NCBI RefSeq assembly: GCF_023746555.1
Contig: NZ_CP098755.1
Location: 1,020,001 to 1,084,000, forward strand
Origin: Brevibacillus ruminantium
GTDB lineage: Bacteria > Bacillota > Bacilli > Brevibacillales > Brevibacillaceae
DNA: 64,000 nucleotides
Direction of reading: 5' to 3'
Under the pieces are notes generated by a model. That model saw only the letters and a list, made by a program, of their open reading frames with translations. It was not told where the DNA came from and did not search any database. The translations under genes and the position numbers were made by a program. Below, piece after piece: positions 1 to 7,995 of this stretch. Position 1 is the stretch's first letter; every line of letters starts with the position of its first letter.

Positions 1-143
1 CGTTCTTTACGACCAAAGAAGAAGGAACTGGCCTCGGACTGGCGGTCTGTTACAGTATTGCCAACCGGCATCATGCCCGCATCGAGGTCGAAACCAGTGA
101 GCGGGGCACGACGTTTTTTGTCCTGTTTCCCATACGGAGCTAA
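1..143 (+). CDS. Sensor histidine kinase, C-terminal fragment
   Basis: The reading frame is open from the window edge (first full codon at 3) to TAA at 141-143. It encodes the last 46 residues of a HATPase_c domain: [13 protein letters not shown] is the G2 ATP-lid box and is followed by the usual helix and closing strand (TTFFVLFP). The kinase phosphorylates itself and a response regulator, but the sensor part is outside the window, so the stimulus cannot be guessed. It converges with the next gene, whose stop lies only 7 bases away. Confidence 0.9.
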   Translation, partial: FFTTKEEGTGLGLAVCYSIANRHHARIEVETSERGTTFFVLFPIRS

Positions 144-150
144 GATCGTT

Positions 151-1275
151 TCAAATTCCGTAGGATTGCCGGATGGACCGCCTGATGATCATAAAGAGCG
201 CAACAGGAACGTAGATGACAGAGACCAGGATGCCGTAAAAGTAAACTGCTTCTGCAAATCCATCCGGGACGCGCACACTGGCAAGTACCCAGAGGAGACC
301 GATAGTCAGGGACAGGAAAAGAGCGGCTACTGCTTTCAGCAGATCAAGGAAGCCTTGCTGCTTTATCAGAAAGGTGATGACAGCCAAAGCGAGAAGGGTG
401 AAAAGCCACGCACTGCCCATCCCGGAGTCATCACTGAACGTACCATCGTCGATCGGCCAATCGATAAACCAATAGCGCACCATAAAGATTTGAAACATGC
501 CCAAAATGCTGAGAAGGAGAAAGCCTCTTTTGCGGCTCTTTTTGCTCTGCTGCTCACGTTCTAGCTGTTGTTCCTGGCTGAAAAACACCTTGTCCAGTTG
601 ATCGGCCTTTTTGCCGATTTCAAAAGACAGTTTCCCCGCGTACGGATACTTGGGGACCTCCTCGATCCACTCCTTTTCTGGAATGGCCGCGGACAAGGCT
701 TGATCGGTGCAGTAAATGCGTACCTGATTTGCCTCAAACACGGATAACCACTCGTTCACCGTCGGAGCATCGCTCAGCGTGAAAAAGAGCACTTCATCCT
801 TGCCCTCGCTGCTTTTGCCGCTGATGAGAAGTTTGGCGACTTGATAGAACACAATCTTGGCATTGGGGCGAGAGGGTCGGTACTCCGCCTCGACAGTCTG
901 CTGGTAGTCCATGCCGATCAGGAGAGAGTCCATGTCTGCAAACGGAAGAAAGCATGTTTTTTCTTCCTTCGTCATTTGGTTCTTGTACGAGTAAAAATAT
1001 CCGTCTTTTCGCAGTTCTACGCTCATCCGTAATTTTGTGTAAAGCCGCAAATTTTTGTAGGCAAATCGACCCAGCCACGTGAACAGGATGATGAGAATCC
1101 CGAATAATACAAGAAGCCCCGACTCTTCCTCAGAAAACGGATTGATCACAAGGACAAGGAGAGAAGCTAGTGCGATCAGGAAGAACAGGGAGATTAGTCC
1201 GATGTGAAGTACGAGCGCCCATTTTGGCAGTTCGTTTGAGAATAAACGGCTATGTTTTCTCTGCATTTCTATCAA
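151..1275 (-). CDS. Multi-pass membrane protein of unknown function
   Basis: A 374-residue protein I do not recognise. Two hydrophobic helices lie near residues 20-45 and 53-69. A charged, probably cytosolic domain spans about 75-250, and four more helices fill roughly 251-363. The start is TTG at 1275: AGGAGG at 1285-1290 sits 9 bases upstream, while the GTG at 1284 abuts that ribosome site and the ATG at 1266 is too far. It stands alone between a kinase tail and a terminator that belongs to the gene upstream. Function is unassigned; the layout of membrane helices around a soluble middle would suit a regulator or a YcxB-like protein, but no motif proves this. Confidence 0.75.
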   Translation of the reverse strand: MIEMQRKHSRLFSNELPKWALVLHIGLISLFFLIALASLLVLVINPFSEEESGLLVLFGILIILFTWLGRFAYKNLRLYTKLRMSVELRKDGYFYSYKNQMTKEEKTCFLPFADMDSLLIGMDYQQTVEAEYRPSRPNAKIVFYQVAKLLISGKSSEGKDEVLFFTLSDAPTVNEWLSVFEANQVRIYCTDQALSAAIPEKEWIEEVPKYPYAGKLSFEIGKKADQLDKVFFSQEQQLEREQQSKKSRKRGFLLLSILGMFQIFMVRYWFIDWPIDDGTFSDDSGMGSAWLFTLLALAVITFLIKQQGFLDLLKAVAALFLSLTIGLLWVLASVRVPDGFAEAVYFYGILVSVIYVPVALFMIIRRSIRQSYGI

Positions 1276-1390
1276 AGGGATCACCTCCTGATTTATTCTA
1301 GCGCAAATCGTCGATTAATTCGCATTTTGTTGAGAAAATGGGAAATAAGTAACGGGATGGAAACGGGAACTGAATCGAAAATGAAAAATA

Positions 1391-1422
1391 GACCGATCCC
1401 TGTGGCAGGGCGGTCTTTTTTT
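1391..1422 (-). terminator. Intrinsic terminator
   Basis: Two stacked arms, GACCG/CGGTC and CCCTG/CAGGG, enclose a 3-base loop. The T-run at 1416-1422 lies on the + side. On the minus strand the stem is preceded by A-rich sequence and followed by TATTTTTCATTTT. It most likely ends transcripts of the minus-strand gene stopping at 1543 and may work in both directions. Confidence 0.6.
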
Positions 1423-1495
1423 GTACTTTCGGAAGGTTTAATTTCGCTAACGCGTTACATAGCTGTTTGACTTGGCGATAAGCAACGTTTTTCTA
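1416..1495 (-). repeat. Hairpin-type intergenic repeat, copy B
   Basis: It shares an exact 18-base core, TTTTTTGTACTTTCGGAA (1417-1434), and a second block, TTGGCGATAA, with the copy at 49184-49255. Both copies sit between the stop codon of a minus-strand gene and its terminator. The middle of this copy has diverged. No function is known to me. Confidence 0.55.
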
Positions 1496-1542
1496 ATAGA
1501 GGCAAAGGGAAAATCAGCCTGGATGCAGGGGAAGACTTTTGC

Positions 1543-3000
1543 TCAAGGCAGTTTGCGCACAGGCGGGATGCGATACGGCTCGCTGAGCGACTTGGGCCGC
1601 GGCTCGAACATGCGCAGGACCAGATTAAACGGGCCGGATGGGGCCGGCAGCCAGTTAGACTCCCCTTTGGGCGGCGGCGTGCTTTGGATATAGAGGTCCA
1701 GGGAACCGTCGGGATTGTAGACGAGCCCCTTTGTGAGACTGCCGATCGAGTATCGCTGGATGCTGTTGGGTACCAGGTAAAAATCGGGGCCATACATCGT
1801 AACGGACCAAAAAGCCGATACGTCGGGAATCTGATCCTTGGCAAAATGCAGGACGTACTTGTTTTTTCCGTTCAGCGGCACTCCGGTGCTGTCCACAAAC
1901 GTTCGGGCGTATTTTTCTTCGCTGGGGACATTGGCGCCGATCCCGGAATAAGCGACGTACGCGCGCAGGAGAAACTGATCGCCGTACCGACCGAGCAGAG
2001 GGGTGGACGTCCAGCCGTTTTCGCTTTGCGTAAACAGCTTGTCGCTGTGTTCGATGATGGATCGTGCGTCACGGGCGGCTCGTGTCAGCCCCGCAATGAT
2101 GGGCGGGTCCAGCGCCTGCGGCTGAAACCCCGTGCTGGGATCGATGCCGATCAGCTTGAACTGGTCGAGCAGGACCTCATCGCACGGTGGCGGCGGATTG
2201 CGTTTGATCGCATCGGTCATGACGGCAAAAAAAGCCAAGGGGTCCAGCACTTGCTGTGTCTTGTTTGATTTTGCTGATGTCAGCGGTCCTGGTTGAGCCT
2301 TGTTTTCGTGATTACCTGGAGAGGACAAGGCAAATTGCTTTTGGAAGGCAACGGCCTTTGGCAAATCAGCCTGATCCTTTACCTCTACCCGTCCGATCAG
2401 CCAAACCATGTTTGTGGGGGCGACGATACGCTTCGTGCGGGAGGGCAGCTTTCCTTTCCAGGAAGGACCGACGATGGCGTAGTTGCCAGCCTTTTGCTTG
2501 GTGCTGCGGCTGGATACATTTTGAAACACATTGGTGTAGGCATCCAGCATCTCGATCGTGTAATACCGTCCATCCGGATCTTCCGGGACGTGCAGGGTGA
2601 CCGGACCGTTGGCCAGATCGAGCCAGGCAAACAAATACAGTGTATCCGCATTGGGCGACACGATGACCCTGTCTGCGGGAGTGGCTAAGCGGGTGATATA
2701 CGCAAATTGGTTCAATGGCGCCAGGTTCTGCAGGCTTTCAGCTTTGATTTTCTCCATCTCGACGAGCGGGTAGCCGTACAGATACGCTTGAACACCCAAG
2801 ACATAGGCAAGCTGTTCCTTTGCTTGAATGGCCCCGATTTTGTACGGTTGTCGCGATGAGCCCTCCGGTTTGGGAGCGGCAGGAGAAGCCGCAGCCTGCT
2901 GGACTGGCGTAAAGCTTCCTGACCAGAGGACGGAAAGAACGGTGAGAATCGTCGTAAACACGGCAGCGAACACACGATTTTTTCTGGATATCCGAATCAA
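1543..3000 (-). CDS. Secreted DUF1254/DUF1214 domain protein
   Basis: 485 residues. A signal peptide (about 1-37, hydrophobic VFAAVFTTILTVLSVLW) is followed by a DUF1254 region (about 55-190, including SPNADTLY and the YYTIEMLDAYTNVF stretch). A DUF1214 region fills the C-terminal third (about 345-460, with FWSVTMYGPDFYLVPN and the final FNLVLRMFEP). The two domains commonly occur together in exported or lipid-anchored proteins; their biochemical role is not established. The start is TTG at 3000 because AGGGG lies 8 bases upstream; the open frame continues upstream without another convincing ribosome site. It is monocistronic and divergent from the gene at 3330. Confidence 0.85.
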   Translation of the reverse strand: MIRISRKNRVFAAVFTTILTVLSVLWSGSFTPVQQAAASPAAPKPEGSSRQPYKIGAIQAKEQLAYVLGVQAYLYGYPLVEMEKIKAESLQNLAPLNQFAYITRLATPADRVIVSPNADTLYLFAWLDLANGPVTLHVPEDPDGRYYTIEMLDAYTNVFQNVSSRSTKQKAGNYAIVGPSWKGKLPSRTKRIVAPTNMVWLIGRVEVKDQADLPKAVAFQKQFALSSPGNHENKAQPGPLTSAKSNKTQQVLDPLAFFAVMTDAIKRNPPPPCDEVLLDQFKLIGIDPSTGFQPQALDPPIIAGLTRAARDARSIIEHSDKLFTQSENGWTSTPLLGRYGDQFLLRAYVAYSGIGANVPSEEKYARTFVDSTGVPLNGKNKYVLHFAKDQIPDVSAFWSVTMYGPDFYLVPNSIQRYSIGSLTKGLVYNPDGSLDLYIQSTPPPKGESNWLPAPSGPFNLVLRMFEPRPKSLSEPYRIPPVRKLP

Positions 3001-3329
3001 ACCCTGATCCCCTACTTTCGATAACGGTGCCGAATGCGTAGTGCCATTAGATGCTGATACTATTGTTTTCCAGATTTCGGGAATTATGCCCCTGCGTAAT
3101 GATTGCGAAACTCCATGCCATGGTACGCAGAAAATCATGGGCATTGCCATTTTTCTATCCTGTGATGAGACAGGTCAGGTAAGCCCTTCGCGATTTTTCA
3201 ACAATTTTTTCGCGATTTGCAAGCAACAAAATCTTCCTTGCAGCGTCTACTAGATTGATAGATAGAAAAGTGTGCCAAACCAGTATAGAGAAGTATGGGG
3301 AATTTTTTTGCTGTTAGGAGGATTTGAAA
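3001..3329. promoter_or_regulatory. Divergent intergenic region with a direct repeat
   Basis: Gene-free region between two divergently transcribed secreted-protein genes. It contains a direct repeat, TTCGCGATTT, at 3187-3196 and 3209-3218, spaced 22 bases (two helical turns), which could be a tandem activator site. I see no convincing -35/-10 pair in either direction. Confidence 0.35.
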
Positions 3330-4688
3330 TTGAAGAAACATGGCTTTCTCATGGGTTTGTTCGTTTTGTTGCTAGGTGTTCAACCAGTCATGGCGGCTTC
3401 GGCACAGCCTCAGCCAAGTATTTTTGCTGCCTTCACAGGCTCGCAAACAAGTAAGCTTGTGGCTTCTGTGGCACCGCCTGATATCGCCGGCAACGGGTCT
3501 GTCATTGCTCCGCCGGCTGCGATCAATACTGGTTCCGGAGCAGGGACAAACGAAACAAACACAACGCTCAACCAGGTACAACAGCACCCAGAAATGCGTG
3601 CGGCATGGGTAAGCACGGTATTCAACATTGATTGGCCGTCAAAGGCAGGCCTCAGTGCGGAACAGCAAAAAGCGGAATACATACACATGCTGGACGAGTT
3701 GAAGGCAACGGGCATGAACTCGATTATCGTTCAGGTTCGCCCGGAGTCGGATGCGATTTATCCATCCAAGCTGGTTCCGTGGTCCAAATGGCTGACGGGT
3801 ACGCAAGGCAAAGATCCGGGGTACGATCCACTCGCTTTCATGGTGGAAGAAACGCATAAGCGCGGCATGAAATTCCATGCCTGGTTCAACCCGTTTCGGG
3901 CAAGCACCTCGGCAGTAAGGGAAAACCTGGTTGCGACTCACCCGGCACGCGTACATCCAAACTGGGCCGTGGTGCACAATAACCTGCTGATTTACAATCC
4001 GGGACTGCCGGAAGTGCGTAAGCACATCATTGCCGGCATTATGGAAGTGGTGAACAACTATAATATCGACGGTGTTCACCTGGACGACTATTTCTACCCG
4101 TATGGAAAAGAAGATTTCAAGGACGATGCTGCTTTTGCCGCCTATAACCAGGGCCGATTCACCAATAAAGGCGACTGGCGCCGCGATAATGTCAACGTAT
4201 TTGTAAGAGATCTCTATCAGTCGATTAAAAGCGTAAAGCCGCAAGTGGAGTTTGGCATCAGCCCGTTTGGAATCTGGCGCAATGCCAAGGATGACCCAAC
4301 TGGTTCCGACACCAACGGTCAAAGCTCCTACGACAATCTGTATGCCGATGTGCGCACCTGGATTCGCAACGGCTGGATGGACTATGTAGCGCCGCAGCTT
4401 TACTGGAGCATTGGGTATAAGCCTGCCGCCTACGACAAGCTGGTTCACTGGTGGTCCAACGAGACGAATGGCACGCCTGTGAAGCTGTATATTGGCCAAG
4501 GTGCGTACCGCGTAGGATCGAATACGACGGATTGGGCTTCCAGCCAGACGATAATCCAGCAGCTGCAGTTCAACAAGGCTTTCCCGCAGGTGCAGGGCAG
4601 TATTTTCTTCAGTGCCAAAACGCTGATGAAGGATACAGCAGGGATTCGCTCCAGTCTGAAACAGTACTATTCAGCTCAGAACCAGTGA
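3330..4688 (+). CDS. Secreted family-10 glycosyl hydrolase-like protein (GHL10/DUF187)
   Basis: 452 residues. An N-terminal signal peptide (GFLMGLFVLLLGVQPVMA) is followed by a Thr/Asn/Gly-rich linker and then a GHL10 barrel from about residue 85. The barrel opens with MRAAWVSTVFNIDWPS and carries FHAWFNPFRAS and a DGVHLDDYFYPY strand with acidic residues near the expected active site. The family resembles glycoside hydrolases and is thought to act on cell-wall or surface glycans, but substrates are mostly unproven. TTG at 3330 is chosen: AGGAGG at 3316-3321 is 8 bases upstream, whereas TTG 3324 is only 2 bases away. Confidence 0.85.
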   Translation: MKKHGFLMGLFVLLLGVQPVMAASAQPQPSIFAAFTGSQTSKLVASVAPPDIAGNGSVIAPPAAINTGSGAGTNETNTTLNQVQQHPEMRAAWVSTVFNIDWPSKAGLSAEQQKAEYIHMLDELKATGMNSIIVQVRPESDAIYPSKLVPWSKWLTGTQGKDPGYDPLAFMVEETHKRGMKFHAWFNPFRASTSAVRENLVATHPARVHPNWAVVHNNLLIYNPGLPEVRKHIIAGIMEVVNNYNIDGVHLDDYFYPYGKEDFKDDAAFAAYNQGRFTNKGDWRRDNVNVFVRDLYQSIKSVKPQVEFGISPFGIWRNAKDDPTGSDTNGQSSYDNLYADVRTWIRNGWMDYVAPQLYWSIGYKPAAYDKLVHWWSNETNGTPVKLYIGQGAYRVGSNTTDWASSQTIIQQLQFNKAFPQVQGSIFFSAKTLMKDTAGIRSSLKQYYSAQNQ

Positions 4689-4732
4689 GGAAGCGGGTTT
4701 TGAAGTTGTAGCATAGATGGCCTTTTCGTGAC

Positions 4733-4756
4733 AAATGGCGGTACGTACTGCCATTT
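4733..4756. promoter_or_regulatory. 24-base near-perfect palindrome
   Basis: Arms AAATGGC and GCCATTT flank a GTACGTAC centre; the only imperfection is one G/T position. It lies 45 bases after the glycosidase stop and 160 bases before the AraC-type gene. It could be an operator or a terminator stem; a T-run follows only 15 bases later. Confidence 0.4.
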
Positions 4757-4794
4757 GGACGAGGAGGCTATTTTTGTTTGAGCGCATCGAGAAC

Positions 4795-4852
4795 ATGATG
4801 CAGAGTCTACAGATGGGGTTGCATGACTTCCAAAATGAAGACCCTGCATCAT
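4795..4852 (+). other. Long leader hairpin before the AraC-type gene
   Basis: ATGATGCAGAGTC at 4795-4807 pairs with GACCCTGCATCAT at 4840-4852, 13 positions with one mismatch, around a 32-base loop. It sits in the likely 5' untranslated region 65 bases before the start codon. No known riboswitch fold is recognised. Confidence 0.35.
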
Positions 4853-4917
4853 TGAGCATAAAATGTCGGAAGAATACATGCAGATCCTGCTATGCTTTTG
4901 ATAAAGGAGGTCATCTG

Positions 4918-5802
4918 ATGGATTTGCTGAGACACATGAACGAAGCCATTCGGTATATCGAAGATAATCTTGCTGATGAGATTGACTTGAGGGAAGTAGC
5001 CAGGGCCGCTTTCTGTTCCGAGTATCATTTTAAAAGAATGTTTTCTTCTCTCGCAGGCATGACGTTGTCTGAATATATCCGCCGGAGACGACTGACTCTT
5101 GCCGCTTTTGAACTAAACCATAGCGATCTTAGAATCATTGATATCGCGGTGAAATACGGATATCATTCGCCCGATTCTTTTACCAGAGCTTTTCAAAGTT
5201 TGCATGGTGTCACGCCTTCAGAAGCCAGAAAGAATGGCAAAGCGTTAAAAGCCTTTCCGCGCATGACCTTCCAAATATCGATAAAAGGAGGAAGTGAAAT
5301 GAATTACCGAATAGAAGAAAAAGAAGCATTTCACATCGTGGGGATCATGAAAAGAGTGCCGATCGTTTTCCAGGGAGAGAACCCGGAAATAACCGCCATG
5401 TGGAAAAGCTTGGGCATGGAGAACATCAATAAACTGAAAGCATTATCAAATGTGGAACCAACCGGGCTCATTCAAGCATCCACGAACTTTTCGGAAGACC
5501 GCATGGAGGAAAAAGGAGGGCTTGATCATTATATCGGTGTGGCCACAACGCATCAGTGTCCGGAAGGATTTACGAAACTGGAAGTTCCAGCCTTTACGTG
5601 GGCGGTATTCGAGTCAGCGGGACCGTTTCCTCAGACCCTGCAGGAAACGTGGGGACGCATCTATTCAGAGTGGTTTCCATCCTCGGGCTTTCAACAGGCG
5701 GAGGGACCCGAAATCTCGTCAATCCAAAGCAAAGATTTGACTTCACCAACGGTAAAAAGTGAGATTTGGATTCCCGTTTTAAAGAAGGAAGGTAGGGAAT
5801 AG
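4918..5802 (+). CDS. AraC-family regulator with GyrI-like effector domain
   Basis: 294 residues. Two AraC helix-turn-helix motifs occupy about 1-105 ([19 protein letters not shown] and [18 protein letters not shown], then GVTPSEARK). A GyrI-like small-molecule-binding domain (about 125-294) begins at [16 protein letters not shown]. The arrangement matches B. subtilis YdeE-type regulators, which bind small hydrophobic ligands and activate nearby or global genes; the effector here is unknown. ATG 4918 is chosen for AAGGAGG at 4904-4910. The frame is open back to ATG 4735, but that start has no ribosome site and lies inside a palindrome. Confidence 0.88.
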   Translation: MDLLRHMNEAIRYIEDNLADEIDLREVARAAFCSEYHFKRMFSSLAGMTLSEYIRRRRLTLAAFELNHSDLRIIDIAVKYGYHSPDSFTRAFQSLHGVTPSEARKNGKALKAFPRMTFQISIKGGSEMNYRIEEKEAFHIVGIMKRVPIVFQGENPEITAMWKSLGMENINKLKALSNVEPTGLIQASTNFSEDRMEEKGGLDHYIGVATTHQCPEGFTKLEVPAFTWAVFESAGPFPQTLQETWGRIYSEWFPSSGFQQAEGPEISSIQSKDLTSPTVKSEIWIPVLKKEGRE

Positions 5803-5903
5803 GTACAGAAGCTGCTTCGGCCGCTCTTTTTCTTTTTCTCTTTCACTGCGGCCCCGTTGTGCGGACGTAAGGCAAGTGGATACACCCTTTTACAAATAGT
5901 ACT

Positions 5904-5932
5904 TTATCACACATAGTAATATGTGTTATGAT
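5904..5932 (+). promoter_or_regulatory. Promoter with PadR-type operator
   Basis: TTATCA (5904-5909), a 17-base spacer and TATGAT (5927-5932) form a sigma-A promoter. The spacer holds a perfect dyad, ACACATA-GTAA-TATGTGT (5909-5926). PadR regulators typically bind such ATGT/ACAT-containing dyads in their own promoter. Autorepression of the following operon is inferred. Confidence 0.65.
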
Positions 5933-5963
5933 GTATCTGGCAAGGGACGGGAGGCGTGCTGCA

Positions 5964-6311
5964 TTGGAAGAAACGGCATACAACAGTGATTTGGTCAGGG
6001 GGAGCATCGACACGATTATTTTGTCTGTACTGATGCTACGGGATAACTACGGCTACCAGATCATCAAGGAAATTTACCAAAAAAGCGAATCTCGCTTTGA
6101 ATTAAAAGAGCCTACGCTGTACTCGAGTCTGCGCCGCCTCGAAAAGCAGAACATGATTGAATCCTACTGGGGAGAAGAAACACAGGGCGGGCGCAGGAAA
6201 TACTATCGGATCACGGAGCTTGGCAGAGCGTTGTACCAGAAAAACTGCGACGAATGGGAAAGCGCGCGCGATCTCATCGACCGATTGATCCGTGTGGAAA
6301 ATGAGGGGTGA
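5964..6311 (+). CDS. PadR-family transcriptional regulator
   Basis: 115 residues, the usual size of the short PadR subfamily 2. The winged helix-turn-helix covers SDLVRGSIDTIILSVL through YGYQIIKEIY, LKEPTLYSSLRRLEKQ and the wing GGRRKYYRIT, with a short C-terminal dimer helix. The TTG at 5964 is chosen because GGGAGG at 5949-5954 is 9 bases upstream and the protein then begins close to the standard PadR N-terminus. It is the first gene of a three-gene operon; its stop overlaps the ribosome site region of the next gene. PadR plus a HAAS-type membrane protein is a recurrent pairing that usually handles envelope stress or a small hydrophobic signal. Confidence 0.9.
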   Translation: MEETAYNSDLVRGSIDTIILSVLMLRDNYGYQIIKEIYQKSESRFELKEPTLYSSLRRLEKQNMIESYWGEETQGGRRKYYRITELGRALYQKNCDEWESARDLIDRLIRVENEG

Positions 6312-6316
6312 CTCAC

Positions 6317-6994
6317 TTGAAAGACGTGGAAAAGTATGTGGAAGGGTTGTTTTCCGGCCATAAGGAGAGCGAGGAAACCCGTGAGCTGAAAGAAGAAATC
6401 ATCAGCAATCTGGAAGCCAAAATCACCGACTTCATGCAGGACGGATTGTCACGTGACGAGGCGTTCAGACTTGCCGCCAAAAGTATGGATACCGTTGATT
6501 TTTTGCTGGAAGGGCATCCGAGAATTTACGTTGGGCGGTATAAGCGGGAGCTTGCCCAGTCCGTCTTTTTGTACATCTTGATTGTCTGGATCTTGTCCAT
6601 TCCGCTCCGGTTTACGCTATCCGGTCAATTGCTCAACAATCTGGCGACGCTGTCTGTTCTGATTTGCGGTGTCACTTATCTCATGCTGCTGAAAAAGGGA
6701 CAGGGCGACTCGGCTGTTGCCGTCGTGAATGCAGCCACATGGAAAAGAGCGCAAAAAATTGCCTGGCTTTTTTGTGGATTGTACACCGGAGTGATGACCC
6801 TTTACACCACAGCCATCAAGTTTGGCAGCAATCTCTGGTTTTGGCGTCCGATTCACATCGACGGACCGTACCAATTTGGACTTTTGGTCGTCGATTACGC
6901 GATGCCTTTCCTGCTGATCATTGTCCCGCTCATGATTCGAAGAGCATTCGAGCTGATTGGAAAGCACGAGGTGATGGGCACAGATGAACAATAA
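6317..6994 (+). CDS. HAAS-type (permease prefix domain) membrane protein
   Basis: 225 residues. An N-terminal helical cytosolic HAAS-like domain (about 1-70; ELKEEIISNLEAKITDFMQDGLSRDEAF) is followed by about five membrane helices. HAAS domains are typically encoded beside PadR regulators and are thought to relay envelope signals. Start: the TTG at 6317 has AGGGG 8 bases upstream, whereas the GTG at 6308 overlaps that site and the PadR stop. The gene overlaps the next one by 11 bases, which suggests translational coupling. Confidence 0.75.
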   Translation: MKDVEKYVEGLFSGHKESEETRELKEEIISNLEAKITDFMQDGLSRDEAFRLAAKSMDTVDFLLEGHPRIYVGRYKRELAQSVFLYILIVWILSIPLRFTLSGQLLNNLATLSVLICGVTYLMLLKKGQGDSAVAVVNAATWKRAQKIAWLFCGLYTGVMTLYTTAIKFGSNLWFWRPIHIDGPYQFGLLVVDYAMPFLLIIVPLMIRRAFELIGKHEVMGTDEQ

Positions 6995-7556
6995 AAATAA
7001 GTGGATCATTGCGCTGTTGCTCGTTGGTGTAGTGGGACTCACAGTGGTAGAAGGCTATCTGAAACCCCAGCTGCGAGCACAGGAGGAGCAGTACAAGGCC
7101 GATCAGCAGAACCCGTTGACACATGACTTTCAAAGTGTCCTGCGCTATCAGAGCAAATACATGGGGGATGCCTCCAATTTGATCAACCTGAATCACCATC
7201 TTCCGCTGTCAGCTATTCCGAAAACATTTCAGTTGTACCCCGAGGAGTACAAAGCTGAGCTGATTTATCAAAGAGATGCGGCCAGTGTTGATGACGTGCT
7301 GCTCAAACAAGCATTGCTCTATAACGCCACGGCCAATTTTGTCTTGATTGAAAATCTGGAGCGCTACCAGGTCCGATTCCCCGATGTCTCCTACACGTTT
7401 TCGCGGACAGCGATCGAGCAATGGTACGGTGGCAATCTGCAACGACTGTTGGAGAAAAAGCAGTGGGACCAGGAAGTAAGAGACCGACTGGCAGAGGAGA
7501 GCTACGTAAAAACGTTTTTCAAGCAAGTGGCCTCTGCTGAGAAAAGCAGTGAGTAG
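6984..7556 (+). CDS. DUF4825-like membrane-anchored protein
   Basis: 190 residues. One N-terminal membrane anchor (WIIALLLVGVVGLTVVEG) precedes an extracytoplasmic domain that matches my memory of DUF4825 (QSVLRYQSKYMGDASNLINLNHHLP through NATANFVLIENLE). Function is unknown. It is the last gene of the PadR operon, so it is probably the surface-exposed partner of the HAAS protein. The ATG at 6984 overlaps the upstream gene. Confidence 0.7.
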   Translation: MNNKNKWIIALLLVGVVGLTVVEGYLKPQLRAQEEQYKADQQNPLTHDFQSVLRYQSKYMGDASNLINLNHHLPLSAIPKTFQLYPEEYKAELIYQRDAASVDDVLLKQALLYNATANFVLIENLERYQVRFPDVSYTFSRTAIEQWYGGNLQRLLEKKQWDQEVRDRLAEESYVKTFFKQVASAEKSSE

Positions 7557-7576
7557 TGGCCAGATTACAGAGCAAA

Positions 7577-7617
7577 AAAAGCCAATCAACCTGTCTTTGG
7601 CCGGTCGATTGGCTTTT
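7577..7617. terminator. Bidirectional terminator
   Basis: AAAAGCCAATC (7577-7587) pairs with GATTGGCTTTT (7607-7617), with A and T runs on both sides. It lies between two converging genes (stops at 7556 and 7627) and can serve both. Confidence 0.85.
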
Positions 7618-7626
7618 TCGTGGAAT

Positions 7627-7974
7627 TCATCTTTTGTGGTAGCCGCGCTCCCCGTACGGCTGGAGCTGGTCCAGCCATTTTTCCTCCAGCTTCTTTAGCT
7701 CGTCGGCTTCGTCAAAATAGCCGGTCTCCTTTTTCTTCAAGACCTCCAGCACTTCAAAGACAAAGGCGTCCTCGCCGTATTCATTCCATTCCTGCTGCAG
7801 TTGTTTGTTGATATGGCTGCCCATTTTCAACTGAAACTGCTTGCCATTCATCGTCTTCAGATTGCGGGTGCTTTCGATCCACACCTTCTGATTCACAGTG
7901 TTCTTAATTTGGTAGACACCGGCTTCTGTCTTCATTTCTTTGTATTGATGCTTTAACTCTTCTTTGCGGTTCAT
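7627..7974 (-). CDS. GIY-YIG-like nuclease family protein
   Basis: 115 residues. The core starts with GVYQIKN and KVWIES, corresponding to the GIY and YIG strands; a conserved Arg follows in STRNLK, and a helix carries Glu residues (EDAFVFEVLE). GIY-YIG enzymes cut DNA using the Tyr, Arg and Glu. Here the second motif is WIES rather than YIG, so activity is uncertain. The gene follows the DUF2087 regulator by 21 bases on the same strand and is very likely co-transcribed and under its control. Confidence 0.7.
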   Translation of the reverse strand: MNRKEELKHQYKEMKTEAGVYQIKNTVNQKVWIESTRNLKTMNGKQFQLKMGSHINKQLQQEWNEYGEDAFVFEVLEVLKKKETGYFDEADELKKLEEKWLDQLQPYGERGYHKR

Positions 7975-7995
7975 CCTCGTTTCCTGCCTTCCTGA

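Noticed and set aside
4735..4917. In-frame extension of the AraC-type gene upstream to ATG 4735
   Set aside because: The extension adds 61 residues unlike the family, starts inside a palindrome and lacks a ribosome site; ATG 4918 has an ideal one.
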